Assembly: GCA_902783835.1 (NCBI GenBank)
Contig: CACZSN010000003.1
Location: forward strand, 1 to 39,387
Length of the DNA: 39,387 bases
Reading direction: 5' to 3'
DNA from: an uncultured bacterium
Lineage (GTDB): Bacteria > Cyanobacteriota > Vampirovibrionia > Gastranaerophilales > Gastranaerophilaceae
Shown here: positions 27,024-34,501 of the stretch, piece by piece
Layout of the letters: each line of letters starts with the position of its first letter
How positions within the stretch are numbered: position 1 is the stretch's first letter
Notes under the pieces: model-generated
Told to the model about the DNA's origin: nothing
The model's database searches: none
The model's input: the letters and a program-made list of their open reading frames with translations, nothing else
Made by a program: the position numbers and the translations under genes

Positions 27024-27755
27024 TTACAAAGCTTTCAACTTTATATACTTATCCAAATCTTCCGGCGTTCCGGTGCCATGCATTTGGGTTTTATCTATCG
27101 TATAAATTCCGAACTTTTTACCTTGCTTAATTGCGTAGTTATAAACAGGTGCAACATAAAACTCGTTATTTACACGCTCATTTCTTACAATCATATCGAT
27201 TGCGTTTTCTACAAAATCGCGGCCTTTATTAAAGTAATAAATTCCGACAGTCGCATTATCTGAAATAACTTCTTTTTCTCTGATTTCAGTAATCAATCCG
27301 TTTTCATCCAATTTTGCATAAGACCATTTCTTGTCGTTATCTTCAAAGCAAAGAACAGAGCCGTCTAAGCCTCTTTTCTCGCTGTCATTAATATAATCTT
27401 CAATGTTCATATCAACAATCTGATCTGAATTTGCAATCAAAAGCGGTGTGTCATTATTGATTAAACGGTGTGCATGCAATACTGTGCAGGCAGCTCCCTC
27501 TGTTAATTTATCTATTAGAACGACCTCTGAATAATAATGTTTTGTAATCCAGTTTATAGTTTCACGCTCTTTCTCAAAGTGTTCAGCTCTTACAAGCAAA
27601 ATAAACTTTGCATTTGGCATCTTCAGATTATCCAGAACATGACAAATCATCGGCTTGCCTAAGACATCTATAAACGGTTTCGGTTTATCGTAACCTGCTT
27701 TCGCAAATCTTGAGCCTGCTCCTGCCATTGGTATTACTATATTTATCATGTTCAT
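27024..27755 (-). CDS. Sugar-phosphate nucleotidyltransferase (copy 2)
   Basis: 243 residues, GT-A-like nucleotidyltransferase. NIVIPMAGAGSRFAKAGYDKPKP is the nucleotide-binding loop with the signature Lys residues. LLIANSDQIVDMN holds the metal-binding Asp at the place of the usual GD. GIYYFNKGRDFVENA is a typical later motif. Activates a sugar or polyol phosphate with NTP. It is preceded directly by a second, related nucleotidyltransferase. The exact donor (UTP, CTP or dTTP) cannot be read from sequence. Confidence 0.85.
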   Translation of the reverse strand: MNMINIVIPMAGAGSRFAKAGYDKPKPFIDVLGKPMICHVLDNLKMPNAKFILLVRAEHFEKERETINWITKHYYSEVVLIDKLTEGAACTVLHAHRLINNDTPLLIANSDQIVDMNIEDYINDSEKRGLDGSVLCFEDNDKKWSYAKLDENGLITEIREKEVISDNATVGIYYFNKGRDFVENAIDMIVRNERVNNEFYVAPVYNYAIKQGKKFGIYTIDKTQMHGTGTPEDLDKYIKLKAL

Positions 27756-28475
27756 TTAATACCCCCTCCTGTTTGATAAATATTTTTCATACATCTGATA
27801 ACTTGAAAATGTCAGATAATCTTTTTTCGGAATTTCATAAATCCCGATTTTTCTATTGTTTAGAATCATTTCGTTAAATGTTGCACTGATGTAATACTGT
27901 CCTTGAGTATTTACATCTTTTTCAATAACTGAAAATGCTGCGCCTACAAAATCAGAACCTTTTTTGAAATAGCAGCAGCCGGTTGATGCCATATTTGAAA
28001 TCGGACGCTTTTCGCTTGTTTGAATAACAAAATTATTTTCGTCCAGCAACACCGAACTGTATTTAGGATGAACAGCATTAATCGTTACAATTCCGCCGTC
28101 AAGATTTCTTGTTCTAAAATCTTCTATTGCAGGACTTATATCCGTTTTTATCAATTGGCTTCCGTTTATCAATAAAAGTTCTTCATCATTATTAATCTCA
28201 TCAATCGCAAACAGAGCAGAACATACAGCACCTTTAGTATCGCCGGCAACTTCAATTATTTTGCATTTCGGGCACAAGATTTTTAAAGTATCCCCTAAGA
28301 AATATTTTTCCTGATCATCTTTTCTAATAATGCAGGTAATATTATCTCCGACTGTTTCAAGAAGTTCTATTGTCCGCTGAATCATCGGTTTGTTTTGAAT
28401 TTCAATCAGGTATTTAGGATAACCTTTCTCCGTAAAATCTTTTTCAGAGCCTGCCATTAAAATCAATATATTCAT
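27756..28475 (-). CDS. Sugar-phosphate nucleotidyltransferase-like protein (copy 1)
   Basis: 239 residues, a diverged paralogue of the following gene. The loop is MAGSEKDFTEKGYPKYLIEI, lacking the usual G-x-G-x-R: the Arg is missing and the glycines are reduced. LLINGSQLIKTDI replaces the usual LLI-x-x-SDQ, so the metal Asp is lost (G-S-Q). GCCYFKKGSDFVGAA matches the motif of the paralogue. This one may therefore be a binding or regulatory subunit rather than an active enzyme. GGAGGTG ribosome site, start overlapping the HAD gene stop. Confidence 0.75.
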   Translation of the reverse strand: MNILILMAGSEKDFTEKGYPKYLIEIQNKPMIQRTIELLETVGDNITCIIRKDDQEKYFLGDTLKILCPKCKIIEVAGDTKGAVCSALFAIDEINNDEELLLINGSQLIKTDISPAIEDFRTRNLDGGIVTINAVHPKYSSVLLDENNFVIQTSEKRPISNMASTGCCYFKKGSDFVGAAFSVIEKDVNTQGQYYISATFNEMILNNRKIGIYEIPKKDYLTFSSYQMYEKYLSNRRGY

Positions 28476-29149
28476 TATCTGGCACCTCCTGTCATTAAAA
28501 CTTTACTGTCAGATGTAATACCGCTGCTTTCAATTTCTCTAATGCGATTTTTAATATTTTGATAAGTTACATCATTGACTGTTTCAACTTTCAAGAGATT
28601 TGCGCCGCTTGCTAAAGCTGCTTTTATTCCGTTTTGATTATCTTCAACAACAAGGCATTCTTCAGGTTTTAAGCCGAACCTTTTTATTGCGGTCTGGTAA
28701 ATTTCAGGATCCGGCTTTGATTTTGTAACATCCTGATTTGAAAGTGTAAAATCCAGATATTTCTGCAAATCCGCCTTTTCCATCATCATATCAATGGTTA
28801 CTCTGACAGAATTTGATGCAAGTGCCAGTCCATAGCCTTCTGTTTTTAGCCTGGAAAGAGCATACTGGTGGCAAAAAAGCGGTTTGCATTTCATATAAAC
28901 ATGTTCCATTGTATAAATCTGTTTCATGTGATTGATGAATTTGTGCAGACCTTTCGGTAAGCCTTTTTCGATTGACAGCATTTCAAGTTTTTTCTTTGTC
29001 GGCAGACCGTCAAACGTTACAAGGTGGTCATACCTTGAAATTTTGTACCCAAACAAATCTAATGCCTGATTTAAGGCTTCATAATGCCAGTCTTTTGCAT
29101 CAATAAGGACTCCGTCCATATCGAAGATTACTGCCTTAATTTTTGTCAT
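28475..29149 (-). CDS. HAD-family phosphatase (beta-phosphoglucomutase-like)
   Basis: 224 residues. Motif I is FDMDGVLID (D10, D12), motif II is LALASNSVRVT, and motif III/IV are KSKPDPEIY and CLVVEDNQNGIKAA. The alpha-helical cap lies between residues 18 and 90. Residues fit a sugar-phosphate phosphatase or mutase. It overlaps the GDPD-like gene by 14 nt and the next gene by 1 nt. With the GDPD-like protein and two nucleotidyltransferases it probably prepares one activated component of the glycan. Confidence 0.88.
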   Translation of the reverse strand: MTKIKAVIFDMDGVLIDAKDWHYEALNQALDLFGYKISRYDHLVTFDGLPTKKKLEMLSIEKGLPKGLHKFINHMKQIYTMEHVYMKCKPLFCHQYALSRLKTEGYGLALASNSVRVTIDMMMEKADLQKYLDFTLSNQDVTKSKPDPEIYQTAIKRFGLKPEECLVVEDNQNGIKAALASGANLLKVETVNDVTYQNIKNRIREIESSGITSDSKVLMTGGAR

Positions 29150-29789
29150 TAAAATACTCCTTTGCTTCTTGCGGATAATCTGTACAAAGCATTATCTCTT
29201 TCATTTTTTTATATTTTTCCCACACACTTTTATATTCTCTTTTATGCAGATCAGGCGAAACAATACAAACTTTTTTGTCCTGATTTAAAATATTTTGAAT
29301 TTCAGCTTCACCGAACCAATCAGAATTGAAACAATCAAGCCACACACCTATTGCCCGCTCATACATAATAGGCTCAGGCACAATATCGCTAAGCCCTGTA
29401 AAAACATTGAGCCCTGTTTTATGCTGATAAACCATTTCAGGAATACTCATATCAAAGGTGAAATAGTTTGAAACATTGTATTTCTCAAGCAGTCTCTTAA
29501 TCTCGTCTGCCATGCCGTCAGCTTTGATATTCAATGCAAGAGTTAATGCCCTGCCGTCAAGAAGTTTTAGTAAATCTTCAAACGACATTTCGTTACCCCT
29601 AGGCATGTTATGAGAAATTACAATCTCACCCTTTATATCTCTTAAATCTGTTTCTACCCCAAAACCGCTATCAAAAGCACGTTCAAAAGCTGTTTTTGTA
29701 TTTTTCTCGTTCTCAGCTTTCCACCAACCCCGATGTGCGATGATTTCTTTATTTCTATTAAAATATTCTCTCTGTAAAAAATCTCCCAT
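29136..29789 (-). CDS. Glycerophosphodiester phosphodiesterase-like protein
   Basis: 217 residues, TIM-barrel fold. Active-site elements: H19-R20 in IIAHRGW, E46 and D48 in GVETDLR, and H60 in ISHNMP; the usual H-D pair is H-N here, which is an alteration. No signal peptide, so cytoplasmic. Such proteins hydrolyse glycerophosphodiesters, but in capsule loci they may trim or build a phosphoglycerol-type substituent; this is inference. Start ATG 29789 uses AGAGGG, which overlaps the stop region of the recombinase-like gene 7 nt upstream, tying the two genes into one transcript. Confidence 0.85.
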   Translation of the reverse strand: MGDFLQREYFNRNKEIIAHRGWWKAENEKNTKTAFERAFDSGFGVETDLRDIKGEIVISHNMPRGNEMSFEDLLKLLDGRALTLALNIKADGMADEIKRLLEKYNVSNYFTFDMSIPEMVYQHKTGLNVFTGLSDIVPEPIMYERAIGVWLDCFNSDWFGEAEIQNILNQDKKVCIVSPDLHKREYKSVWEKYKKMKEIMLCTDYPQEAKEYFNDKN

Positions 29790-29795
29790 AACCCT

Positions 29796-30323
29796 CTACA
29801 GTGCCACTCCTTCTCGATATCTCAAGTTCATGTTTTCCTGTACATCTATAAAATTTAAAGTCACATCTACGGTCGTCTGGTTAAAAAGCCATTGCAGATA
29901 TGACAAATCTTTATATTTCTGGTAATGATGATACGCAAATGTCTTACGCCACGATGCAACGGATATATCTTTAGGCAATGCTAATTCAGAACAAATATCT
30001 TTAAATGAATAAAATACAGAAGTTCTGTCAAGTTGCTTCTTAGATTTGCTTTGAAATAGATATTCTGAACTTTTTTGATTATTCGTAATTTTTACAATTA
30101 AATTTCTTATTTCATCACTGAGGAAATAAGTCTGTTTTTGGTTAACAAGATAGTGTTTGTTTATGACGTCTTTAACTTTTAATTTCAATAGGTCTTTTAA
30201 GCGTAACCCAGTATTTATACCAAGTTCAAACAGCAACAAATCCCTTAGTTGTTTTTTCTTTTTATACAAATCTTTAATTTTTTCTATTGTGTATATATCT
30301 TTAATAGGAGAACATTCTGTCAC
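29796..30323 (-). CDS. Catalytically inactive tyrosine-recombinase paralogue
   Basis: 175 residues, starting at GTG 30323, which aligns exactly with the start of the active paralogue at 31297. It lacks an arm-binding domain. Conserved: R41 (TGLRLKD) and R126 (WRKTF). Lost: the HxxR histidine is A123, the second histidine is Q149 (LFNQTT) and the nucleophilic Tyr is F158 (LNFID). It cannot make the covalent DNA intermediate. The frame is otherwise intact, so it may be kept as a DNA-binding regulator. It is the first gene of the glycan operon, 7 nt from the GDPD-like gene, and downstream of a 13-bp hairpin. Confidence 0.75.
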   Translation of the reverse strand: MTECSPIKDIYTIEKIKDLYKKKKQLRDLLLFELGINTGLRLKDLLKLKVKDVINKHYLVNQKQTYFLSDEIRNLIVKITNNQKSSEYLFQSKSKKQLDRTSVFYSFKDICSELALPKDISVASWRKTFAYHHYQKYKDLSYLQWLFNQTTVDVTLNFIDVQENMNLRYREGVAL

Positions 30324-30754
30324 TGCCTGAATCCCATACTTTTTATTAACATCACTTCTGCAAATATTCTCTTAACTTTTTAGCCAAAAAGTTAAGAGGG
30401 GTGAAACTCTTGATTTTAAAAGGTTTTATAGGTGTATTTTTTTATAAAAAAAGGAACTCATAACATTTTTTAACAAATATAGAATTCCATTTTTGTTTGT
30501 GATAATATATGTTTTAGCAAGTGGCAAAAATTCAATCTTCACAAAATGGCTATTTCGTGAAGAGCGTGTTCGGCAGATTTGCTATCAAACATTATGTTTT
30601 AGCAAATTCCAAAAATATAAATTTTTGTTTACGAAAAGAAAAATTTATAAATTTTTATGGTAAAATTCAAGCAGGGAATGCTCTCATAACAAAATGGCTA
30701 TACTGTTAAGATAATAAAATGTTAAGTTCCCTATTGTAAATAGAGCATTTGAGC
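30324..30754. promoter_or_regulatory. 431-bp repeat-rich region between the two recombinase genes
   Basis: No credible gene. It holds direct repeats (TATGTTTTAGCAA at 30508 and 30593; ACAAAATGGCTAT at 30541 and 30689), an imperfect palindrome CTTCAC...GTGAAG (30536-30561), and a perfect 10-bp inverted repeat ATAAATTTTT/AAAAATTTAT (30617-30648). It should contain the glycan-operon promoter, but I cannot point to convincing -35/-10 boxes. Confidence 0.55.
30369..30398. promoter_or_regulatory. Perfect 13-bp hairpin upstream of the inactive recombinase gene
   Basis: CTCTTAACTTTTT and AAAAAGTTAAGAG with loop AGCC, 46 nt before GTG 30323. No T-tract follows on either strand, so an operator, recombination core or attenuator is more likely than a terminator. 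Confidence 0.55.
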
Positions 30755-31297
30755 CTATAAAATAAAGTTGTTATAGCTTTCGTCTATTTGATCCTGCTCA
30801 ATACCGATATACCTTAAGGTTATATTCGGGTTTGAATGATTAAAAATTTTTTGGAGCATGGCAACATCTTTAAATTTTTTGTAGTGATGATACCCGAAAG
30901 TTTTTCTCATTGTATGAGTACCAATCTTTTCCTGCAAGCCGACTGTTTGACAAGCTGTTTTTAAAATATAGTATGCCCCGAATCTATCGAGCCTGTTTTT
31001 AAAGATAGAAACAAACAAAGCCTCATCTGAGCGTTTACCCTTCGTAAATTCTTCTATCATTGGCTTTAGTTTTGAATTAATCGGAAATTTTTTAAACTTC
31101 CCCGTTTTCTTTTCTATAATTTGTATATGGCTTTTGTTTCTTACATCACCTACGTTCAATGCGACAATATCTGAAATCCGTAATCCGCAATTCGTTCCGA
31201 TGGTGAATAATAACAAATCTCTCGGGCTGTTTTTTGCAAAATACTTTTCTAATTTTTTAATACTTTCAATATTTCTAATTGGTTCTACTGTAGTCAT
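30755..31297 (-). CDS. Small tyrosine recombinase (integrase-like), complete active site
   Basis: 180 residues consisting of the catalytic domain with a short N-terminal helix, like the small phage-borne integrases and FimB/FimE-size recombinases. All active-site residues are present: R40 (GLRISD), K64 (EKKTGK), H128 and R131 (HTMRKTF), H154 (FNHSNP) and nucleophile Y163 (LRYIGI). AAGGAGAGG before ATG 31297. It follows the gpG gene by 40 nt in the same direction. Its job could be resolving element copies, or inverting or excising DNA in the adjacent repeat region. Confidence 0.88.
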   Translation of the reverse strand: MTTVEPIRNIESIKKLEKYFAKNSPRDLLLFTIGTNCGLRISDIVALNVGDVRNKSHIQIIEKKTGKFKKFPINSKLKPMIEEFTKGKRSDEALFVSIFKNRLDRFGAYYILKTACQTVGLQEKIGTHTMRKTFGYHHYKKFKDVAMLQKIFNHSNPNITLRYIGIEQDQIDESYNNFIL

Positions 31298-31337
31298 TTT
31301 AACCTCTCCTTTTTTAACCTAAAAACTACCCGGGGGC

Positions 31338-31787
31338 TTATCCCCCTAAAAAATTTTCGGTCACACTAAGGATTTCTTCAAAATCTTCAGGGGTGAGTTG
31401 CAGGTAAGGACGTGCAGGAATTTCAACAGATTTATTCCGCCCTGCCTGTCCGCCAAATTGATGTATTGCTGCATAATCAAGGTTTGAACCAATAACCGCA
31501 GAATCATTGTCATAATAAGTATTAACAGAGGATGCAAGCTGCCCTGATATTTGTAAAATCATGCCGGGCCACTGTTTATTTTTAGTTCTCTGTTTTATTG
31601 TTGATTCAGATAATTCAGTCCATTTATCAGGTCTGCCCTCGTTTTTAAAGTTTTCTTCGGTAGAATATGCGAAAACACCTGCGATATTTTTCATTAGTGG
31701 TCGCAGTTTTTCGCTTCGTTTTGCCAAATCAAGTAATCTTGATTCAACTTCTTTATTATCAAGTTTTATTTCTATTGGTTCACTCAT
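31338..31787 (-). CDS. Phage virion morphogenesis protein, Mu gpG-like
   Basis: 149 residues from ATG 31787, chosen over an earlier in-frame codon because it overlaps the end of dam by 8 nt, consistent with translational coupling. Landmarks of the family (PF05069): FKNEGRPDKWTELSESTIKQR, then ILQISGQLASSV, VIGSNLDYAAIHQFGGQAG and IPARPYLQLTPED. It is expected to act in head-tail joining or tail assembly. The protein appears complete, unlike the portal and sheath. Confidence 0.88.
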   Translation of the reverse strand: MSEPIEIKLDNKEVESRLLDLAKRSEKLRPLMKNIAGVFAYSTEENFKNEGRPDKWTELSESTIKQRTKNKQWPGMILQISGQLASSVNTYYDNDSAVIGSNLDYAAIHQFGGQAGRNKSVEIPARPYLQLTPEDFEEILSVTENFLGG

Positions 31788-32592
31788 TTTTAAATAAATC
31801 TTTAATATGATAATTAGCAATCAAAAGTTCTTTATAAATTTTATTAGCTCTGTTTGTGCCTTCTCTGTTGTTGATCCCGTTTTGTCTTTCAACTTCAATC
31901 ATTTCATATCCTTTATATAATTCTCGAACTTTTGGAGAATCATCGTATGAAAGAAGAAAACGTCCTTTGATGTCTTTTAAAACATCTCTTAAACGTTCAT
32001 GGTCGAAATCAGTAGTTGATGTTACTTCATAGCCACAACCTGAAGTATAAGGCGGATCACAATAGAAAAATGCATCTTCAAAGTCATATTGTTTGATTAA
32101 TTTCTCAAAATCACGATTCTCAATCATAACTTTATCAAGGCGTTCGTGAATTGCATCAATTTTAGTTAAAATATTGCGTTGAGATTTTGAAGCTCCACCA
32201 CAAGATTTTTTTACAGTTCCAAAAGTATCACCACGACCACCGAAAGAACGTGTTATTAAAAATAAGAACTGTGCTGCTTTTTGTATATCGGTAATAAAAG
32301 TGCCATTCAAAAATTGGAAGAACATCTCACGAGAGCCAAGAAGATATTTTAATTCTTCTTTTAAAGCATTCGGATGATATTTCACGATTCTAAAAAGATT
32401 AACTAATCTTCCATCTAAGTCGTTGTAGATTTCTAAATCTGCCCATCTGTCCTTATAAAATAAAACCCAGCCACCACCACCGAATGGTTCAATATACGAT
32501 TTTATGTCTTTAGGAATAAGTGGAGCGATTGTTTTTCTTAGTAATCTTTTTCCACCAACCCAATTAATTAAGCACTTTCTATCTACAGTCAT
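31780..32592 (-). CDS. DNA adenine-N6 methyltransferase (D12 class)
   Basis: 270 residues. SAM-binding motif: NWVGGKRLLRKTIAPLIP then YIEPFGGGGW. Catalytic motif IV: FFYCDPPYTSGCGY. Family: Dam/M.DpnII-like phage orphan methyltransferases. No partner endonuclease is adjacent, so it probably protects phage DNA from host restriction. AAGGAG before ATG 32592. It lies between gpF (33 nt upstream) and gpG (overlap). The target sequence cannot be predicted. Confidence 0.92.
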   Translation of the reverse strand: MTVDRKCLINWVGGKRLLRKTIAPLIPKDIKSYIEPFGGGGWVLFYKDRWADLEIYNDLDGRLVNLFRIVKYHPNALKEELKYLLGSREMFFQFLNGTFITDIQKAAQFLFLITRSFGGRGDTFGTVKKSCGGASKSQRNILTKIDAIHERLDKVMIENRDFEKLIKQYDFEDAFFYCDPPYTSGCGYEVTSTTDFDHERLRDVLKDIKGRFLLSYDDSPKVRELYKGYEMIEVERQNGINNREGTNRANKIYKELLIANYHIKDLFKNE

Positions 32593-32625
32593 TTAATACT
32601 CCTTTTATACTTGTTTTAATAGTGT

Positions 32626-33384
32626 TCAAATATCATTCAAACCGCTTGCAGGATTATGAGACCAACCAACATCCGGGGCAATTTTTTTACCGGTCAATGG
32701 ATCTGTGTAAACTGTAACCGGTTTGTATTCTCCTGATTTTTTCGAGACGAGTCGCATCTCTTGAGAGAGTGTTCCTGTTGAATCACTTGGTTTTATATTC
32801 TTTTTTTGCAGGTTGTAATTAGACAGAGCATTTACTCTACATCTGCATCTCCAACCGTTTGGTGGGTAAAAACTAGCCCAGAACGGGTCATCATACCTGT
32901 AAACCAAACCATGAAGCTGTGCGTGTTCAGGTCTTGTTTTGCTATCTAATACTGCGACATATTCCCAATAAGGACGATTGTCTGTATTATCCATTTGCGT
33001 TTTATATCGCCCTGTCATATATGAAGTTTGCATATTGACGGCATAGATTGTTTTTAGACGATACATTGAACCAAGTTGCACTTTTTCGGCATTGCCTTGA
33101 GTATCAACTACAATCTGTTCGCCCCACCAACCTTTTTTTTGCAGGGTAGGTTTAAGTTCTTTTTGAAATTCTTGAAAAGTTTTCCCTTCTTCAAGAGCCT
33201 TATCTAATGCAGAACGAATATCTTTTAATATGTCTTCTCGCATAACTTTGGCAACAGTAAAAGTCTTTTTATGTGCATCCTGCCATAGCTCGTACCAATC
33301 CCAAGTATATGTTTGTCCTTTTTTCTTGAAATATTTTATTGCTGCAGTAGGAGCGAGTTTAAATAAACCTTTAAGTTGAACCAT
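32626..33384 (-). CDS. Phage Mu gpF-like minor head protein
   Basis: 252 residues from ATG 33384, which has GAGG upstream inside the dcm reading frame and overlaps dcm by 14 nt. Family core (PF04233): TIYAVNMQTSYMTGRYK, then VLDSKTRPEHAQLHGLVYR and FWASFYPPNGWRCRCRVN. The C-terminus (VGWSHNPASG) is near the usual end of the shorter members. In Mu gpF takes part in head morphogenesis next to the portal. Position after the portal agrees with the Mu order, with dcm inserted between. Confidence 0.88.
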   Translation of the reverse strand: MVQLKGLFKLAPTAAIKYFKKKGQTYTWDWYELWQDAHKKTFTVAKVMREDILKDIRSALDKALEEGKTFQEFQKELKPTLQKKGWWGEQIVVDTQGNAEKVQLGSMYRLKTIYAVNMQTSYMTGRYKTQMDNTDNRPYWEYVAVLDSKTRPEHAQLHGLVYRYDDPFWASFYPPNGWRCRCRVNALSNYNLQKKNIKPSDSTGTLSQEMRLVSKKSGEYKPVTVYTDPLTGKKIAPDVGWSHNPASGLNDI

Positions 33385-34501
33385 TTTCAACCTCTGCAAT
33401 TTTTCTTGCAACAGCTTCAGCAACATTTACAGTAATTGCATTCCCTGCCATCTTATATAATCTGCAATCAGCCAGACCAATATCTCTTGCGACTTTTACC
33501 ATTTCATCAGGAAATCCCTGTAATCTAAAGCACTCAAGAGGTGTTAATCTTCTTATACGATAATCATCAATTGTTCCCATATTGCAATTTGTATCAAGAG
33601 TTTGAGAACAACCTTTACCGACACGTCCCCTTCTTGTTTTAGATTGAGGATAAGCTAAATTAATGCCATCACCAATGCAAGCCTCATCAAACCCTTTTTT
33701 AGTTCCGTTTCGAACTTTCATTAAGGGAGTATCTCCTGCAACTTTTAGAGTTTCAACAATATCTGACTGTTTATATTTATCAAATCTTGGCTTATTGATA
33801 AAATACAAACCTGTTTTTCCACCTTGTCCTCCACCATTTGATGTTAAACAGGTGCTTAATCCATCAGTAAAATAAACTCTATTTCCTTGAGAATTACCTA
33901 TTGTAGGTGGGATTTGTTTTATTCTGACTTCGCTATAATTTTCTGAATTGCTTCCGGAGAGAGGAAATATTTTTCCGGTACATTCTTTTCCATAACATCC
34001 AACAATGTACACTCTTTCCCTGTTTTGAGGTACTCCGAAGAACTTAGAATTAAGTAGTTGCCATTGTACGCTATACCCAATGTCGGAGAGAACTTTAAGT
34101 ATTGTTTGGAAAGTTTTGCCTCCGTCGTGATTAAGTAAGCCTTTAACGTTTTCGAGAATAAAATATTTGGGTCGTTTGTCTTTAAGAATCCGTGCGACTT
34201 CAAAAAACATTGTACCTCTTGTGTCTTCAAATCCTCGTCTTTTTCCAGCAATTGAAAAAGATTGACAAGGAAATCCTGCACATAAGATATCGAAATCGGG
34301 GAGTTCTGATGTGTTGATTTTTCTGATGTCATCGTAAAATAATTCCTTATCATTTTTGAAATATGCTCGATATAGTTTATTCGCATACTCATCGTTATCG
34401 CAAAAACCTATACCTTTAAAACCAGCTCTTTCAAGTGCAATTTTAAAACCACCAATGCCTGAGAATAAATCAAGAAAAGTTAATTGTTTATTCAAGACCA
34501 T
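33371..34501 (-). CDS. DNA cytosine-C5 methyltransferase
   Basis: 376 residues from ATG 34501, just after AAGGAG; TTG 34495 is an alternative with better spacing. All major motifs are seen in order: I LDLFSGIGGF, IV GFPCQSFS with the catalytic Cys, VI ILENVKGLL, VIII QNRERVYIVG, the variable target-recognition region, then RRLTPLECFRLQGFPD and KMAGNAITVNV (IX/X). Likely an orphan phage enzyme giving resistance to restriction. It overlaps the portal by 14 nt and gpF by 14 nt. A second long frame lies inside it on the same strand (33919-34392); it is discussed as a finding. Confidence 0.93.
   Translation of the reverse strand: MVLNKQLTFLDLFSGIGGFKIALERAGFKGIGFCDNDEYANKLYRAYFKNDKELFYDDIRKINTSELPDFDILCAGFPCQSFSIAGKRRGFEDTRGTMFFEVARILKDKRPKYFILENVKGLLNHDGGKTFQTILKVLSDIGYSVQWQLLNSKFFGVPQNRERVYIVGCYGKECTGKIFPLSGSNSENYSEVRIKQIPPTIGNSQGNRVYFTDGLSTCLTSNGGGQGGKTGLYFINKPRFDKYKQSDIVETLKVAGDTPLMKVRNGTKKGFDEACIGDGINLAYPQSKTRRGRVGKGCSQTLDTNCNMGTIDDYRIRRLTPLECFRLQGFPDEMVKVARDIGLADCRLYKMAGNAITVNVAEAVARKIAEVENGST

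Noticed and set aside
30521..30709. 62-codon frame between the recombinases
   Set aside because: GTG start without ribosome site, lies across direct and inverted repeats of the leader region; composition not protein-like.
30324..30754. Invertible promoter of the fimS type
   Set aside because: I could not find long inverted repeats enclosing a recognisable promoter; kept only as a possibility among the findings.
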